Source of the DNA: Clytia hemisphaerica
Taxonomy: Eukaryota > Cnidaria > Hydrozoa > Leptothecata > Clytiidae
Assembly: GCA_902728285.1 (NCBI GenBank)
Contig: CACVBU010000600.1
Coordinates: 2,025,883-2,089,882 of the forward strand
Length of the DNA: 64,000 nucleotides
Reading direction: 5' to 3'
Shown here one piece after another: positions 34,904 to 46,700 of the stretch. Below the pieces are notes generated by a model. It was not told where the DNA came from. It ran no database searches and saw nothing but the letters and a program-made list of their open reading frames with translations. Both the position numbers and the translations under genes were made by a program. The first letter of the stretch is position 1. The number at the start of each line of letters is the position of its first letter.

Positions 34904-35057
34904 TAGTGAAGTTAGTAAATCGGTAAAATCACGACGACGAAAGAAAATCTAACAGGCTAGTGAGTTTCAATCAAATTTCGTATTTTCACTAGCATATTTA
35001 CCTTTTTCGTCCGTCGTCGTGATTATCCTGGTATGCTTAACCTCAGTAATTTCACTA
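34904..35057. mobile_element. Short MITE upstream of the SCHIP1-like gene
   Basis: TAGTGAAGTTAGTAAAT is mirrored by AGTAATTTCACTA. Inside these ends AATCACGACGACGAAAGA pairs with TCGTCCGTCGTCGTGATT. It ends about 220 bp before the putative 5' UTR splice acceptor. Confidence 0.6.
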
Positions 35058-35274
35058 GTTCTTAATTGAAAGTAATTTATGCATCCTTTCAAGGTATCGA
35101 TGATAGAATTTCCATAATCGCTGCTTTTTCGATCAAGAGTTTGGAACCTTTGAGTAATAATAATGCTCTAAGTATTTAGTTTGTTCTAGTGTTCCGGATA
35201 TATGTATGTTATTGTATCGAAAAGACTCTTCCTAGTCACAAAATCTTATATGATTTAAATCTTTTCTTTCAACA

Positions 35275-35369
35275 GCATTAAAAACAAAAACCACGGTTCA
35301 AAGAAATTCAACGAAGACTTTGGTTGTAATTTTTTTGTATTTGGATATTGTCTTTTTTTTATGGTATGA
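35275..35369 (+). other. Probable 5' UTR of the SCHIP1-like gene (last non-coding exon start)
   Basis: TTTTCTTTCAACAG at 35,261-35,274 is a strong acceptor. The 95 bases after it are open in no useful way in the downstream frame: a TGA at 35,367-35,369 sits immediately before the ATG at 35,370. This fits a spliced leader-side 5' UTR exon joined to the coding exon, with the upstream exon(s) somewhere in 20.5-35 kb. Confidence 0.45.
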
Positions 35370-36434
35370 ATGGCTTTGGCAACGATTGGTGAATCAACAA
35401 CGTCCCTTGATATCTGGACACTTTCCAAGAACGGTATATGTAACGCTTGTCTGGACGGAAGATACGAAAGTTGCTACTGTGTGGTTGACAAGAAAAAAAA
35501 GTCGAAAAAATCAGCTTCCAAAGTGGCGGCCGACACGGTGACACGCGAGAATCTTATTTCCTCTGGTAGTTATTCTCACAGTTGTTCTGGTGAATTTATA
35601 TCGGATAACGAATTTGAGGATTATGTTGATTTAGAAGGTTCTTTACCTGTATCATCGACTGATTGGAATACAATTGATACTCTATTAACGCCCACCAAGG
35701 AACGCCAAGAGATGCCGAGTTCAGAATCAACCTTGACAGCTTTGGAGATGTGTTCTCCGGAGAAAAAACTGCAAATGCAGATGACGTTTGTTGATTCTGA
35801 AAGTGATAAAGAAAGTATACCAGATGTCGAAGTATATTATGAAGATAACCAAGATTTCTTGTTTCGAAAAGGACAATCAATATCCAGTACTGATCTGACC
35901 GGACCTGATGCTGATGGACGCAATATAGATTCTAGAGATTCTGGATTCGTGACTTCAGATATGTATGAACATGACATTGAATATGTTACCGATGATGTCA
36001 GTGAGAAACGACGTGGTTCGTTGGAACCTTCCGAGATTTCACACATGATGTTGACAACGTTACAACTCCACGAGGAAAGTGAAGAGCGTGAACGAAAAGA
36101 ACGCGAATCACAATCGTACCAACAAAACGAATACAAAGCTAATCTGTTCAAGAAAAGTTTCGAAGAATTAACAATTTTGAAAGAAGAACTTGAGATAAGA
36201 GTAGCAGAGATTAATTTGGAATTGGTGCAAGAATTATCGTTGAGAGATGAACTACATTCGCACCATCAAGCTCTACTCATGAACGCTGATGATATTGCCA
36301 AATCAGCGCCCTGCCCCAATAATAACGACGTCACTCCTACGAACTCTCCTTCCAAAACGGTTTCGGCCACGGCAAATTCGAACTCAACAGCTACTGATAA
36401 CAGAGCTAAAAGAAGATCTTGGTGGTTCCGGTGA
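35370..36434 (+). CDS. SCHIP1: Schwannomin-interacting protein 1 (SCHIP1) homologue
   Basis: The ORF encodes 354 residues. In other animals SCHIP1 is a cortical coiled-coil scaffold that binds merlin (NF2) and, in vertebrates, ankyrin at axon initial segments; its fly relative acts in Hippo signalling. Two stretches show the family. One is an acidic block MQMTFVDSESDKESIPD (136-152). The other is a C-terminal coiled coil, INLELVQELSLRDELHSHHQ with ALLMNADDIAK (281-311), which corresponds to the ELVQxLxxRDELHxxQDAML signature of SCHIP1. The region between is acidic and Ser-rich and likely disordered. Residues 230-280 are highly charged and helical. The N-terminus has a Cys cluster (24, 35, 37) and a lysine run (41-47) I do not recognise. 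The tail ends KRRSWWFR. The start is fixed by the TGA directly before it. FEZ proteins share a similar RDEL coil and are the main alternative. No frameshift is seen. Confidence 0.75.
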   Translation: MALATIGESTTSLDIWTLSKNGICNACLDGRYESCYCVVDKKKKSKKSASKVAADTVTRENLISSGSYSHSCSGEFISDNEFEDYVDLEGSLPVSSTDWNTIDTLLTPTKERQEMPSSESTLTALEMCSPEKKLQMQMTFVDSESDKESIPDVEVYYEDNQDFLFRKGQSISSTDLTGPDADGRNIDSRDSGFVTSDMYEHDIEYVTDDVSEKRRGSLEPSEISHMMLTTLQLHEESEERERKERESQSYQQNEYKANLFKKSFEELTILKEELEIRVAEINLELVQELSLRDELHSHHQALLMNADDIAKSAPCPNNNDVTPTNSPSKTVSATANSNSTATDNRAKRRSWWFR

Positions 36435-36988
36435 AATAATATTTAAGATTTGGAACTTACGCTCTTCCCAGCTCTTCCTAACCCCTCCTGTCCCTGCCCT
36501 CCTCATACTAAGGTATTCTGTTCTCTTATTCAAAGGATTAACCTTAATCTAAGACAGATTTGATGTCGTTTATCTTTTCCACGCGCCCAAAAAAACGAAA
36601 CAAAAACTCCTTCCTCAAATAATATTGAAAGTATAGAACTAGGTTTCAGAAAAGTTGAAAGCAACGCAATTTTTCGATAGTGAGAGTGATTTACTTCTTA
36701 TGGTAGTAGGTTATTTTGCTATCGACGTATAAATATAAATGAAGAAATTCTTATTATCGATTTGACAATTTATATATTATTACTAAAACAATACAACAGT
36801 TCATAATTTATTTTTTATTTGTTAATATTTTAGATAAATTTAAAAGAAAACGAAAAAGATTTAACGACAGAACCAATTTATACAATGAGATACTATTTTC
36901 AAGTAGATTTAAATATAATCACTTATAATGGCATTGAGGCACAGAGAGATTATTACTCCCCATTTTTACCTACCCCTCCTTTATTCTA

Positions 36989-36994
36989 AATAAA
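36989..36994 (+). terminator. Candidate polyadenylation signal for SCHIP1
   Basis: AATAAA lies about 560 bp after the stop codon at 36,434. A second AATAAA is at 37,649-37,654. Either could end the transcript. The sequence alone does not decide. Confidence 0.4.
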
Positions 36995-37821
36995 ATGTTC
37001 CTCGTTTTTGTTTAAATCCTCTCATATAACATACCTAACCCCCGCCATATTTGGAAAACCTTTGGACTCACTCAGACACCATGTCCAAAAATGTTGTGTT
37101 GAAAAAGGGGGTAATGTTGGCCCGCCTTGACTAAGAGCTAATAGGGATATAGAGCAGTACTCTCGGTCGATATGAATTTTTATATACTTGGCAAAGTGTC
37201 GTTCCTCAATCGACGAGCGCATACATCGAGGGACGTTTTTAACTTTTCTTGAAATCAATATTGGGCTCTCTGATTCTATTGCATCAAACACTAAATATAA
37301 TTTTGCGGGGATTGATCAATGGATTTTGATATAGCTTCAAAGTTTACTCCCTGCTAAACTTAAGCCCTTTTTCGCGAAAAAAAGTTTTAATATCTGATAA
37401 TATGTCTCTATAGTTGCAACCCGCAAATGTATTAAAAACCGTCCCTTGATCGAGGTACATGTGTGTCTTATTGTGGCCACTGTCTGTTTTTTCTGTTTCC
37501 TTAGTATTTCTAAATCTCGCCATATGGAATTGAAATCAATTACAATCTCCTTAAATATAATCTCACCAATTAGAATTTTAAGAGTTTATCCGTGTCATTA
37601 GTATAATCTAAAGCTTTACGTACTTAAAAATGTCAAACGTTGTTATTCAATAAAGATTTATTTTTTTTACTTCAAGGATTGTACGTATTCAATCTATGAG
37701 TGAGTCACTGTGGAACAATTTTACCTTTTTTAGGTCGCGTTCACTCTAGAGAGAATAGTTAAATTACGTCCGAAAATTATAGCCTAAGATAGATACGAGC
37801 CCTCCGAATGCATTCGGGATG

Positions 37822-38010
37822 GGTCCTACTCTCGGGTTCCTAATAGCCGTCCCCCCGCTAATTAATTCTTTTTGGGGGAAATTTTTTCTTTTGTCCTAAT
37901 TCAGCTGTATTAGCCTCCTTTTCAAACATTTTTCAACCCCGGACATTTTTATTCTAACCCCCCTCCCGCTTATTAAGTTTTGAGATTTTTTCTAACACAC
38001 CCCCCCCCCC
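37822..38010. mobile_element. C-run repeat related to the TACTCT MITEs
   Basis: TACTCTCGGGTTCCTAATAG followed by CCGTCCCCCCGCTAATTAATT at 37,829 resembles the left end and C-run interior of 16,696-17,002. Further C runs occur at about 37,966 and 37,999. The right end is not clear, so this is probably a truncated copy. Confidence 0.45.
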
Positions 38011-38414
38011 ACTAGCCTGTTAGACGAAAACGGCTTTTTTATCGCGATTTAAAACACCTTTTTTAGCTTGGATAGTCTCAACTTATTAGTTCTATTTTTT
38101 AATAGAATTCCCTCTCTGAATAACAATTGTGTAGGCGACTTTTTCAAACAATATTTTTCCAGCGTTTGTTTTCCTGCAGACAGGAAGGCCGTGAACGTCA
38201 ATTAGTGTTATTTTTGACCCAATTAGTACACACATACTTCAAAATTAATTATATTTAGAGTCAATTTACTACGCTAATGAGTTTGTTGTGACTGTTTATT
38301 GTTTTGATTTGAATACGATATTCATTCATTAAAAATTTTACAGTTCCGCTTTATAAAAAAACTTTTTTCCAATTTTAAGTAGTTCATTACCCTATTTATT
38401 TTCTCGTGAACTTT

Positions 38415-38509
38415 CCCATCTGGCACACAACGTTGTTTCAAAGTTCATCTAATGTTCATAACATCCATATAACGTTAGATGAACGTTGAAACAACGTGTG
38501 CCAGCTGGG
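38415..38509. mobile_element. AACGTTG palindromic MITE, copy 2
   Basis: CCCATCTGGCACACAACGTT at the left mirrors AACAACGTGTGCCAGCTGGG at the right. The interior ATCTAATGTTCATAAC pairs with GTTAGATGAACGTTG. It is clearly a sister of 32,634-32,732. Confidence 0.75.
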
Positions 38510-40611
38510 TTGACATTCGTGAACCTTCTTGCTTGGTCTACATATCGGTAAGATTGTAAGACATGCGTCAAAACCACGTGAAAGAACTTACTCTAAAGTG
38601 ACATTTTCATTATATTACATAAACCGACAATTTAAAATTGACGATATTTGATGAATGCCTGCCTGGGATCGAATATTTCATGCTCAGCAAGTTAGTGAAC
38701 CGGAGTGCATGGAACAAAAATTTTCAAAATGTTCTAATTTTTTACCAATGTTAAGCAATATTGGCCTTGTACGAGTACTCATGTAATGTTGAATTTTTGC
38801 CTTTTGGCTGGAAGAGTTTTTTTACCCGGTATTTTTACCCTGTCCAGGGACGTGTTTTTTATCTAAGTAGTTAGTTCCCCCTAAGATTGGTACAAAAAAT
38901 TTTTTTTACAGTGTCAACAATCCAAAGAAAAGCATATAATGAATCATACATGATTAAGTGCCTGATCACAATGTTTTATTGATAATAAAAAATTTTGATT
39001 TTTCTTCCAAGTAAATTTTGATTCGCCTTCCAGTGACATATCATGTCAAAGATTTGATGATGATCTTTATTTAATCTTGTTAAATATATCAACCTTAAAT
39101 TCATGTATTTTTTGTTTTCGGTAGTTTAAGACAACTAATACATTTTATTATTGGGTGCACAAAGATGTTCTATCATTTGTACCTTTTTAGAATATACTGT
39201 AAAAGTAAAATTGTCAAGCCGTTTCTCATAACTTAAGTTGAGGGCTGCAATCTAAGATTTAATTATGTCTTTTCGAATATTTTAGTTCGGGACAAAAAAT
39301 AATCGATTGAAATTTACCTTGGAGCAATACGTGATGGGGGTTTCTTCAATTTTTAAATTTTCATTTCGGGCAGCTTTGTGTTTTGAGTTTTTTTTCTAAA
39401 GTTTACATTGGGCTACAATATTCAAGTCGAGTCGAGTCGAGTGTGTGATGCTAACGGGTGACTTAGAAATGAAATACACCAAAATATTATTGTATAAAAA
39501 GAGATCATATATGTCAATTGCGTAATTTCCATTACAAATGTGCACTTTATAGGGATTAACATGTCTTTTCTACCTTTTTAACCTTTCGAAATAAAATCAT
39601 AAATCATATAACCTTAAACCAAATCCCAATTCCTATACCTTTTATAAAACTGCTTGACTCCTTACAAAGAAAGGTGCCCAGTGGTAAAACTTCAAATTAA
39701 TTTGCTAGAGGACAGAATCAAGTAAAGCAGGGCCGATTTTGAAGGTTCTTGAATCACTCGTTGACCAATGGTCGAAAAACGGTCAAAATCTTTAAAAAGT
39801 CGATTTTTGTCAAATTTTTACATTTTTTTTGACTTTTCGGCTTAAAATCTCGCTGGAAAGACTCACTGTTGATTTGTTTTTGCTTGAACATGAAACCCAA
39901 TCCAATTCCTACGAGTTTGACCAAAAATGACGATTTCTAACTCAAACTGGGCATTACAGGAGGGCTTCGCCTTTTTAAATAGCCCATGTCTAGTATACTC
40001 GTCATAGGTACTTAAAGGGTTAAGTAAAAATTCTATGTAATTTTTATCAAGGGATCAAAGTTGAGTATTCTTTTCATGATATTCATCAGGATCAACGCGA
40101 ATCGGGTAATAAGACTTTGAGTAATTTCGGAGTGTTCTTAAATCGAAATCACTTTGATTGCCGTGATATTTTTTATTTCACCATCTATAGATGAGAGATT
40201 TTTTGAAATTTACAGTTTGAAATCGTTGAATATTACGTCCAGATAAAATAGAGCTATAACATTTCCTTATAAATCATTTTCTACATCTATCCGCAGACAT
40301 GTGTTTCGTCCTTCCCAGGATTCATCAGTGCGGCTCGGGTAAGCGAACATAGACTGCTATTGTCACCAGAGTGCTCAAAAACACTCAAAAACAAGTGCTA
40401 AGCTTTGCATAATCGCTTGTGGTGAACGGAGAAGCAGAGCTTGCTCCTCAACAGAGTCTATAGAGTGCTCAAAGAATCGGTTTCTATAAAACCCAAATTT
40501 CTCAATCTCATTTCAGGAATGCTCAGAATCCTCCTGAAGAATAATATTCTTATAACATTCTTACAAAGAATGCTTATTGTCACCACCAACAACAATAACA
40601 ACAACGTTGCA
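38510..40611. other. No gene recognised; contains the LRRIQ1 upstream region
   Basis: AT-rich intergenic DNA. GTCGAGTCGAGTCGAG is a short tandem at 39,426. The last few hundred bases should hold the LRRIQ1 promoter and 5' UTR. No TATA-like element is compelling. Confidence 0.4.
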
Positions 40612-40728
40612 ATGGAAAATACATTCGAAGATGAAGAAATTGAACGCTTGATTGAAGCGGAACTAAAACTTCTCGGTGACGATTATGAAGTTGTTGATGG
40701 TTGTGATGGTTGTGATGATTTTGGAAAG
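40612..40728 (+). CDS. LRRIQ1: LRRIQ1 exon 1 (start codon)
   Basis: The ATG at 40,612 opens MENTFEDEEIERLIEAELKL, which matches the family N-terminus, a short acidic run followed by an EIExEL-type helix. It ends GGAAAG|GTAAAA, phase 0, after 39 codons. An upstream in-frame ATG exists at 40,528, but the residues between (ILLKNNILITFLQRM...) are not family-like. Confidence 0.75.
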
Positions 40729-43700
40729 GTAAAAATGTTGATCCCTTCCAATGGGCTTTTCCAGAAAAAATTTTACCCCCACTGTTGAGGATATTAATTT
40801 TTCAAAGTATCGAACCCCCTGGATATCCTACTTTATTAGTAAAGACCCCCCGGATATTCACTCTTGAAAATTTGCTCAACCCCCTGGATATCCTCTCTTA
40901 TAAAGATGCTTACCCCTGGATATCGTATTTTTTACTTGAAAAGACACTTTACCCCCTGGATACCCGCTCCCTTGTAAATATTTAAACCCCCTGGATATCA
41001 ACTTTTGAACAAAAATCGTTAACACCCCTGGATATCCTATATCCTCAACAGGGGGACATGGACTATTTCTGGAAAAGCCCAATTATTACCCGGTCTTAAA
41101 AACAATGTTGGAAATTTTCCGATTTCGTCCTGTTTTTTATTTCCTCACTGGATGCTTGCATGTATACACGTTTATTTTTATAAAAACAAACTATATAAGA
41201 GCATATGCTTCGATGGTCAAAAAATTAAGAACAAGTTAAGAAAATTTGAAGGCTTTTTGGACTCTGGAACATCAAAAAGGTCTAAAAATGGTGAAAATAA
41301 GAACAAGTTAAGAACATTTTTAGGCCTAAAACTCAAAAACTTAAAAGCATCCGGATCCGGAAGCTTCAAAAACTTATAAAAAACGTGTATATAAGAAACA
41401 ACACCAGTAAGTGCTGTATTTGGGTCTATTTAAATCAAAAGTTCTAGAAAACATTTCTCCATTTCAAACTATTTCCAGGTCGATGATACATCTGAGAACA
41501 ACAACACTGTCGATAGTAGCGATGGACTTTTCAATGATGCGATCACAAATTATTTGAACGCTTTGAAAGTAAGCGAACGACGTGCCGAGAGTGTTTTACA
41601 AGAGTCAAAAGAAATCGTTTCTTTTGTTGAAAATTGTAAGCCATTCGTACTAGTTTTTGATTAATTGAAATATTGACATTCTCATCTCCTGATGCTGTTA
41701 AAATGCCTTCTGAGTAGAGTCTTTCACAAACAGTCAACTCTTTCTTATTCGAACCTCTATTATTATTTTACCCGCTTTATTATTTTGTCCGCTCAGCTGG
41801 AAGGTCGTATAAACACTCTCCGTATTTCGAATTTTTCTCTTATTCGAATGAAATTTATTGGTCTCTTGAAGATCGAATTAGAGAGAGTCAACTGTATCTT
41901 CAAATCTGCGCTATTCAGAGTCTTTTGAGTCTACTAGATGTTCCTACTAATGTTTTAACTTCTATTATTATATACCTGTAGGCAAAAACAGCCATTGAAT
42001 AATTCCTAATATACCATGGCTATTATACCACGGTAGAATTTTTGGACCTACCCTGGTGGGCTGTAGGTCCTATAAATTAACCTCTGTTCGTTCGTTCGTC
42101 CGTTCGTCCGTTCGTCCGTTCGTTACTAGCTTTTCTCGGGATTGGCTCATTAGTTTTTCCTAATTTTTGGCACAAAGATGCAAAATGGTAATGCCCAAAA
42201 TGTGACGGAGCCCGATTTTCGAAAAAAATTCATTTTCGGCCGAAAATGCCGGAAATATGCCGGAAAAACCGGTTTTTTGGCATTTTCTCGAGATTTCATC
42301 ATTAGTTTTTTCTGATTTTTTGCACAAAGATGCGTATTAGCAATGCCTAAAACATGGATTAGTCCGATTCTTGATAAAAATTCTATTCCGGCTGAAAATG
42401 CCGGAAATATCCCGGAAATCGCCGTTTTTGCAGATTTTCATTGGACTTTTTCCTTATATTTCGTTGGTTTTTTTTTTCACACAAAAACATATTTGTAGCA
42501 ATGCCCACCATCAAGCATGGTTTTTAATTGTCATTAAAAGTGATTTTTGAAGCCGGAACTTTCTAAAAATCGCCGGAACAGCCTATTTTCGCCGGAAAAA
42601 CGGTATTTCTTGAATTTCTCGAGCTGTACTTTATATTTTTTCATGAAATTTTGCACACTGATGCAAAATGGCAATACCTAAAATATGACAGAGCCTGATT
42701 TTCAATTAACGTACTTTTCCGGCCGAAAATGCCGGAAATATGCCGGAAAAACCGGTTTTTTGGCATTTTCTCGAGATTTCATCATTAGTTTTTTCTGATT
42801 TTTTGCACAAAGATGCGTATTAACAATGTCTAAAACATGGCCGAGTTCGATTTTTGAGAAAAATTCTATTCTGGCTGAAAATGCCGGAAATCGCCGTCTT
42901 TGCAGATTTTCATTATATGTTTTCCTTGTATTTCTATGTTCTTCACACAAAAACATTATTGATAACAAGTTCACCATCAAGCATGATTCAATTGTCAATA
43001 AAACTGATTTTTGCGACCAGAACTTTCTATTAATTTTTCCCTACAACCCTTCCCTGTCCCCCATCAACAATCAATGATGAATTTATTGCGTTATGCATTT
43101 TCGCTAAACGATATATTTTCTGACTGATTTTTTTCTCCTCGCATTGCTATCTAACTTTCATCATCAGGTAGGTCCATTCAGCATCTAGCTTGTTTTTTCA
43201 AATTTTGCTTTCAAAGTTTGATTTTTTTTGTCGTTTTTGTTGTTATATCAAAGAAATTCATTAAAATAAATCTATTGCAATTTCATGAACACATTTTATG
43301 ACTCAAAGTAATCAAGAAAATCATTAAAAAATAAAAACATTCGAACGTTCGATTATATGGGAGTGTTTTATGTGAAACGTTTAACAATTGACATTTATTA
43401 TATATCTGTAGGCAAAAACAGCCATTGAATAATTCCTGATATACCATGGCTATTATACCACGGTAGAATTTTGTTTTCAAATTTTGAGTTTTTTGTTGCT
43501 TTGGTTGTTATCAAAGAAATTCATTAAAATAAATCTATTGTCAATTTCATAAACAAATTTTATGACTTAAAGTAATTAAGGAAATCATTAAGAAAGAAAA
43601 ACATTCGAACGTTCGATTATAGGAGTGTTTTAAGTGAAACGTTTAGCTATTGACATAATTAATGTTTTATTTTTGCCTCTAGGTATATAATAAAACATAT

Positions 43701-46700
43701 ATTCAATAGGTTTTCGTTGGTTATTGGATTTATTAACCCTCGGTGATGTATATTCAACTCGGCTTCGCCTCGTTGAATATTACATCACCTCGGGTTAGTA
43801 AATCTCAATAACCAACTTTTACCCATTGAATATCTGCTTATTATTTGTCGAACTCCACATTAAGAATAATATTGTGCAATTTCACATACCGAATTTAGGA
43901 AAGAAAGGTCATATATATTGATGAGAAAGGCTTTGTCAGTACGATTCAAGGTCTGCCTCAACCTTTTTAAACGTTTCAGAAAATGAAGATGAAAAATGAA
44001 GAAGAATTGCTAGAAACTTCATCTTTCGTACAGGAGAGGTACCTTAAAGTATCCTTCTTGGATTGGTGTTGTATAAAACTCTATTAATTGAACTATTGGT
44101 GACTTTTAAAGGTTTGCTTTTCACATCATCTTCTTGAGCTTCCCTTTGTACATCTAGCGAACAGAAAGACATCAACAGAGGAATTGCTGAAGAGAAAATT
44201 GCAAGAAGAATTATACATCGAAAATGAAGATTTAATTTCATTACGTAACACTGTAAGTCAATCATTGAAGAGGGTTGCGCCAATGAAATCTATAGCCCAG
44301 TGTGGAAACGATGTAAAGTCCACGCCGAATTGTTATTTGTTTAAAATGAGGTCTACAACAAAAAAATCCGAAATTGCAGGGGGGCTGTAAGCCCTCCAAA
44401 CGGGTCCAGGGCTGAGAAGCCCCCCAAAATCACCATTTCCACGCTGGTCTATAGCTTATTTTATTTATCCTGATAGAGATTTTATATCTATCTTATTAGT
44501 TGGCTAAAAATAGGCTAGAGTATGTATGACTCAAATGGTCAGAGTGAAAAAGAAATCTTTCTTTTGTCATGGAGACATTCGAGTTATAGAGGTTCTACTG
44601 TAGTACCAAAGCGTAATGAACTAAATTTTTGGAAGGATGACTAAATTTCATGTCGATTCATCTCAAAGGAGGGTTACGCATAATACCGCGTCCTTACCTA
44701 GCATGATCAAACTTTCCACAGCTCCCGATGTCCAATTGTGGTTGGAAATTTTTCCTTTAGAGCAGCCTGTATCATCTCTCAGTAGTTGATTGATGCTTAG
44801 GTTTTGCAATGGCCACCACGTCATCTTTTTCTCAGTAGAAGGTTCCAATTAAAGTTCTACATTTATTAGTATGGTCCGCCAAGATTCACTTGAGATTCTT
44901 TAGCATAGTTATAGTTAATAGCGAGATTATGTATCTGGAATTCTCTACGGCTACGGTTAGAGTGGCGAGGGAAATGGCGAGTAAGGCAAGTAATGGCGGG
45001 TGAAAGCAAGTTCGATATTTAACGTACGGCATTATGTCGACTTTGCTTGTACGGTGTTTTGGTGTTTTTCCCGTACAGAGCAAAGTAGACAACGACATGT
45101 CACCTTTGGTGACGACCCGTATGGGTAGCCCCGCAACCGTAGTCGTAGAATATCTCCGATACATAATCTCTCTAATGCACTCTTATCAGACGTTATACTC
45201 TTCAATACGCTCATTTGTGAAAGTCACCGTCAACAAGAACTTCTCATAAACGACACCCCTTTAAAATCGAATAAAAGAGAGCGCCAACTGTATTTCTAAA
45301 TGCATTTTTCTTTGCAGGTTTTGAAAGACTTGGAGAAAGAAGAGGAAGAAGAGAACCACGTGGCTGTCAAACAGGAGAAGAATGATGATACCGTTACTAC
45401 CGCTACAAGTGAGGAAGAAACTATTGATGAGATCAAAACATTGGAAGAACAAACAGAAAAAGAACTGAACGAGTTGACGGAAAAACAAAATGAAGAAGCT
45501 GAATCTAAAAGGTTGATTTTCTTTTTTTCTAGTGAATGATTGAATGTACATTTGATAATAATATTTCTGTCAATTTAACTATTTGTCAATGCATCAGGAA
45601 GCTAAGCAAACAACTTACGTTTATAGCTTAAACTTGACACTATAGTATATATACACATTTGGTTGAGCATCCACCTTGCAGTCTAATGGTTATAAGTACG
45701 ACTGCCGCCAACATAGAGATTGGGTTGGTTGTATTGGGTAATCTGATCTACAATCAACCTCTAAATATATTGATAACTATGGGTATTTTAAAGTCGTTCA
45801 GAATTTAAATGGTCGGGCAAGAATTGCAATTTCAGTATGTCCTTTTCATAGGCTTTGTGAAGGGGTTTAGTGGCTTCTCATCCTTATTCCCTCATATTTG
45901 AACTTCTGGATCTCGAGATCCTTAGTTCCATAGTCCAATGTTAAATCTCAGAATTCAAAATCTACCTTCCAGAATTATATTGGAACTTTTTGCAGTTTTT
46001 AAAATTTTTCAGGGAATTTCCCTTTTTTCAAATATTATGACTTTCATTACTGTAGCAGTAGCAGAGCTAAAAAGTATGTGCGGAGCTCCACTTCGAATTC
46101 GATTCCCAGGTCTAGCGCGAAGAGAAATTGGGATAGATGCTCTCACTTCCTGCTATGTAGACAGCCACCAGATGAAGAATATTTTACAGCCTGACTTTAT
46201 TTTTTCCTCTTTCATCAACCTCGCAGGAAAGTCACAGAAAAGCTTCGTAAAGAGTCTATCGTCAACGACCTTCTAAACGAAGAAAAAAGACGAAAACATC
46301 AAAGCTTGATCGAGATATTTCGCACGAAGCAGGAGGAAGAGCAACAGGTTCCCAAATATAATTTTGCATTTTACTTTAATGTTAAAAGTTTTTGCAGCCA
46401 GAAACTTTTGCAGCCAGAAACTTTTGCAAGTTTGCGACCATTCAAAAAATCAATATTGGTGATTCGGGAAATTAGATTCCCGCGGGGGCAAAAAATCAAT
46501 CCAATTCTCTATTATTCGAATCTTTCCGTAATTCGAACTAGAATTAGTCCCCTCATCTAAAAAGTGGTTTAAATAATTCAAACCTCTATTATTCGATCTT
46601 TCTCCAAGTGAAAGAAATTTTTTGGCCGCATTGTATGGGTTCCATCCAGCTCAAAAAAATTTCAACGTGACGTGATGATTTAATGAAGTGATGGCCTAAT

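Noticed and set aside
35320..35541. Alternative ORF overlapping the SCHIP1 start
   Set aside because: A different frame of the same DNA; no family signature, and it ends early.
44184..44390. Continuation of LRRIQ1 exon 4 past 44,252
   Set aside because: A GTAAGT donor follows ACT, and residues beyond do not resemble the family; exon 5 joins in phase.
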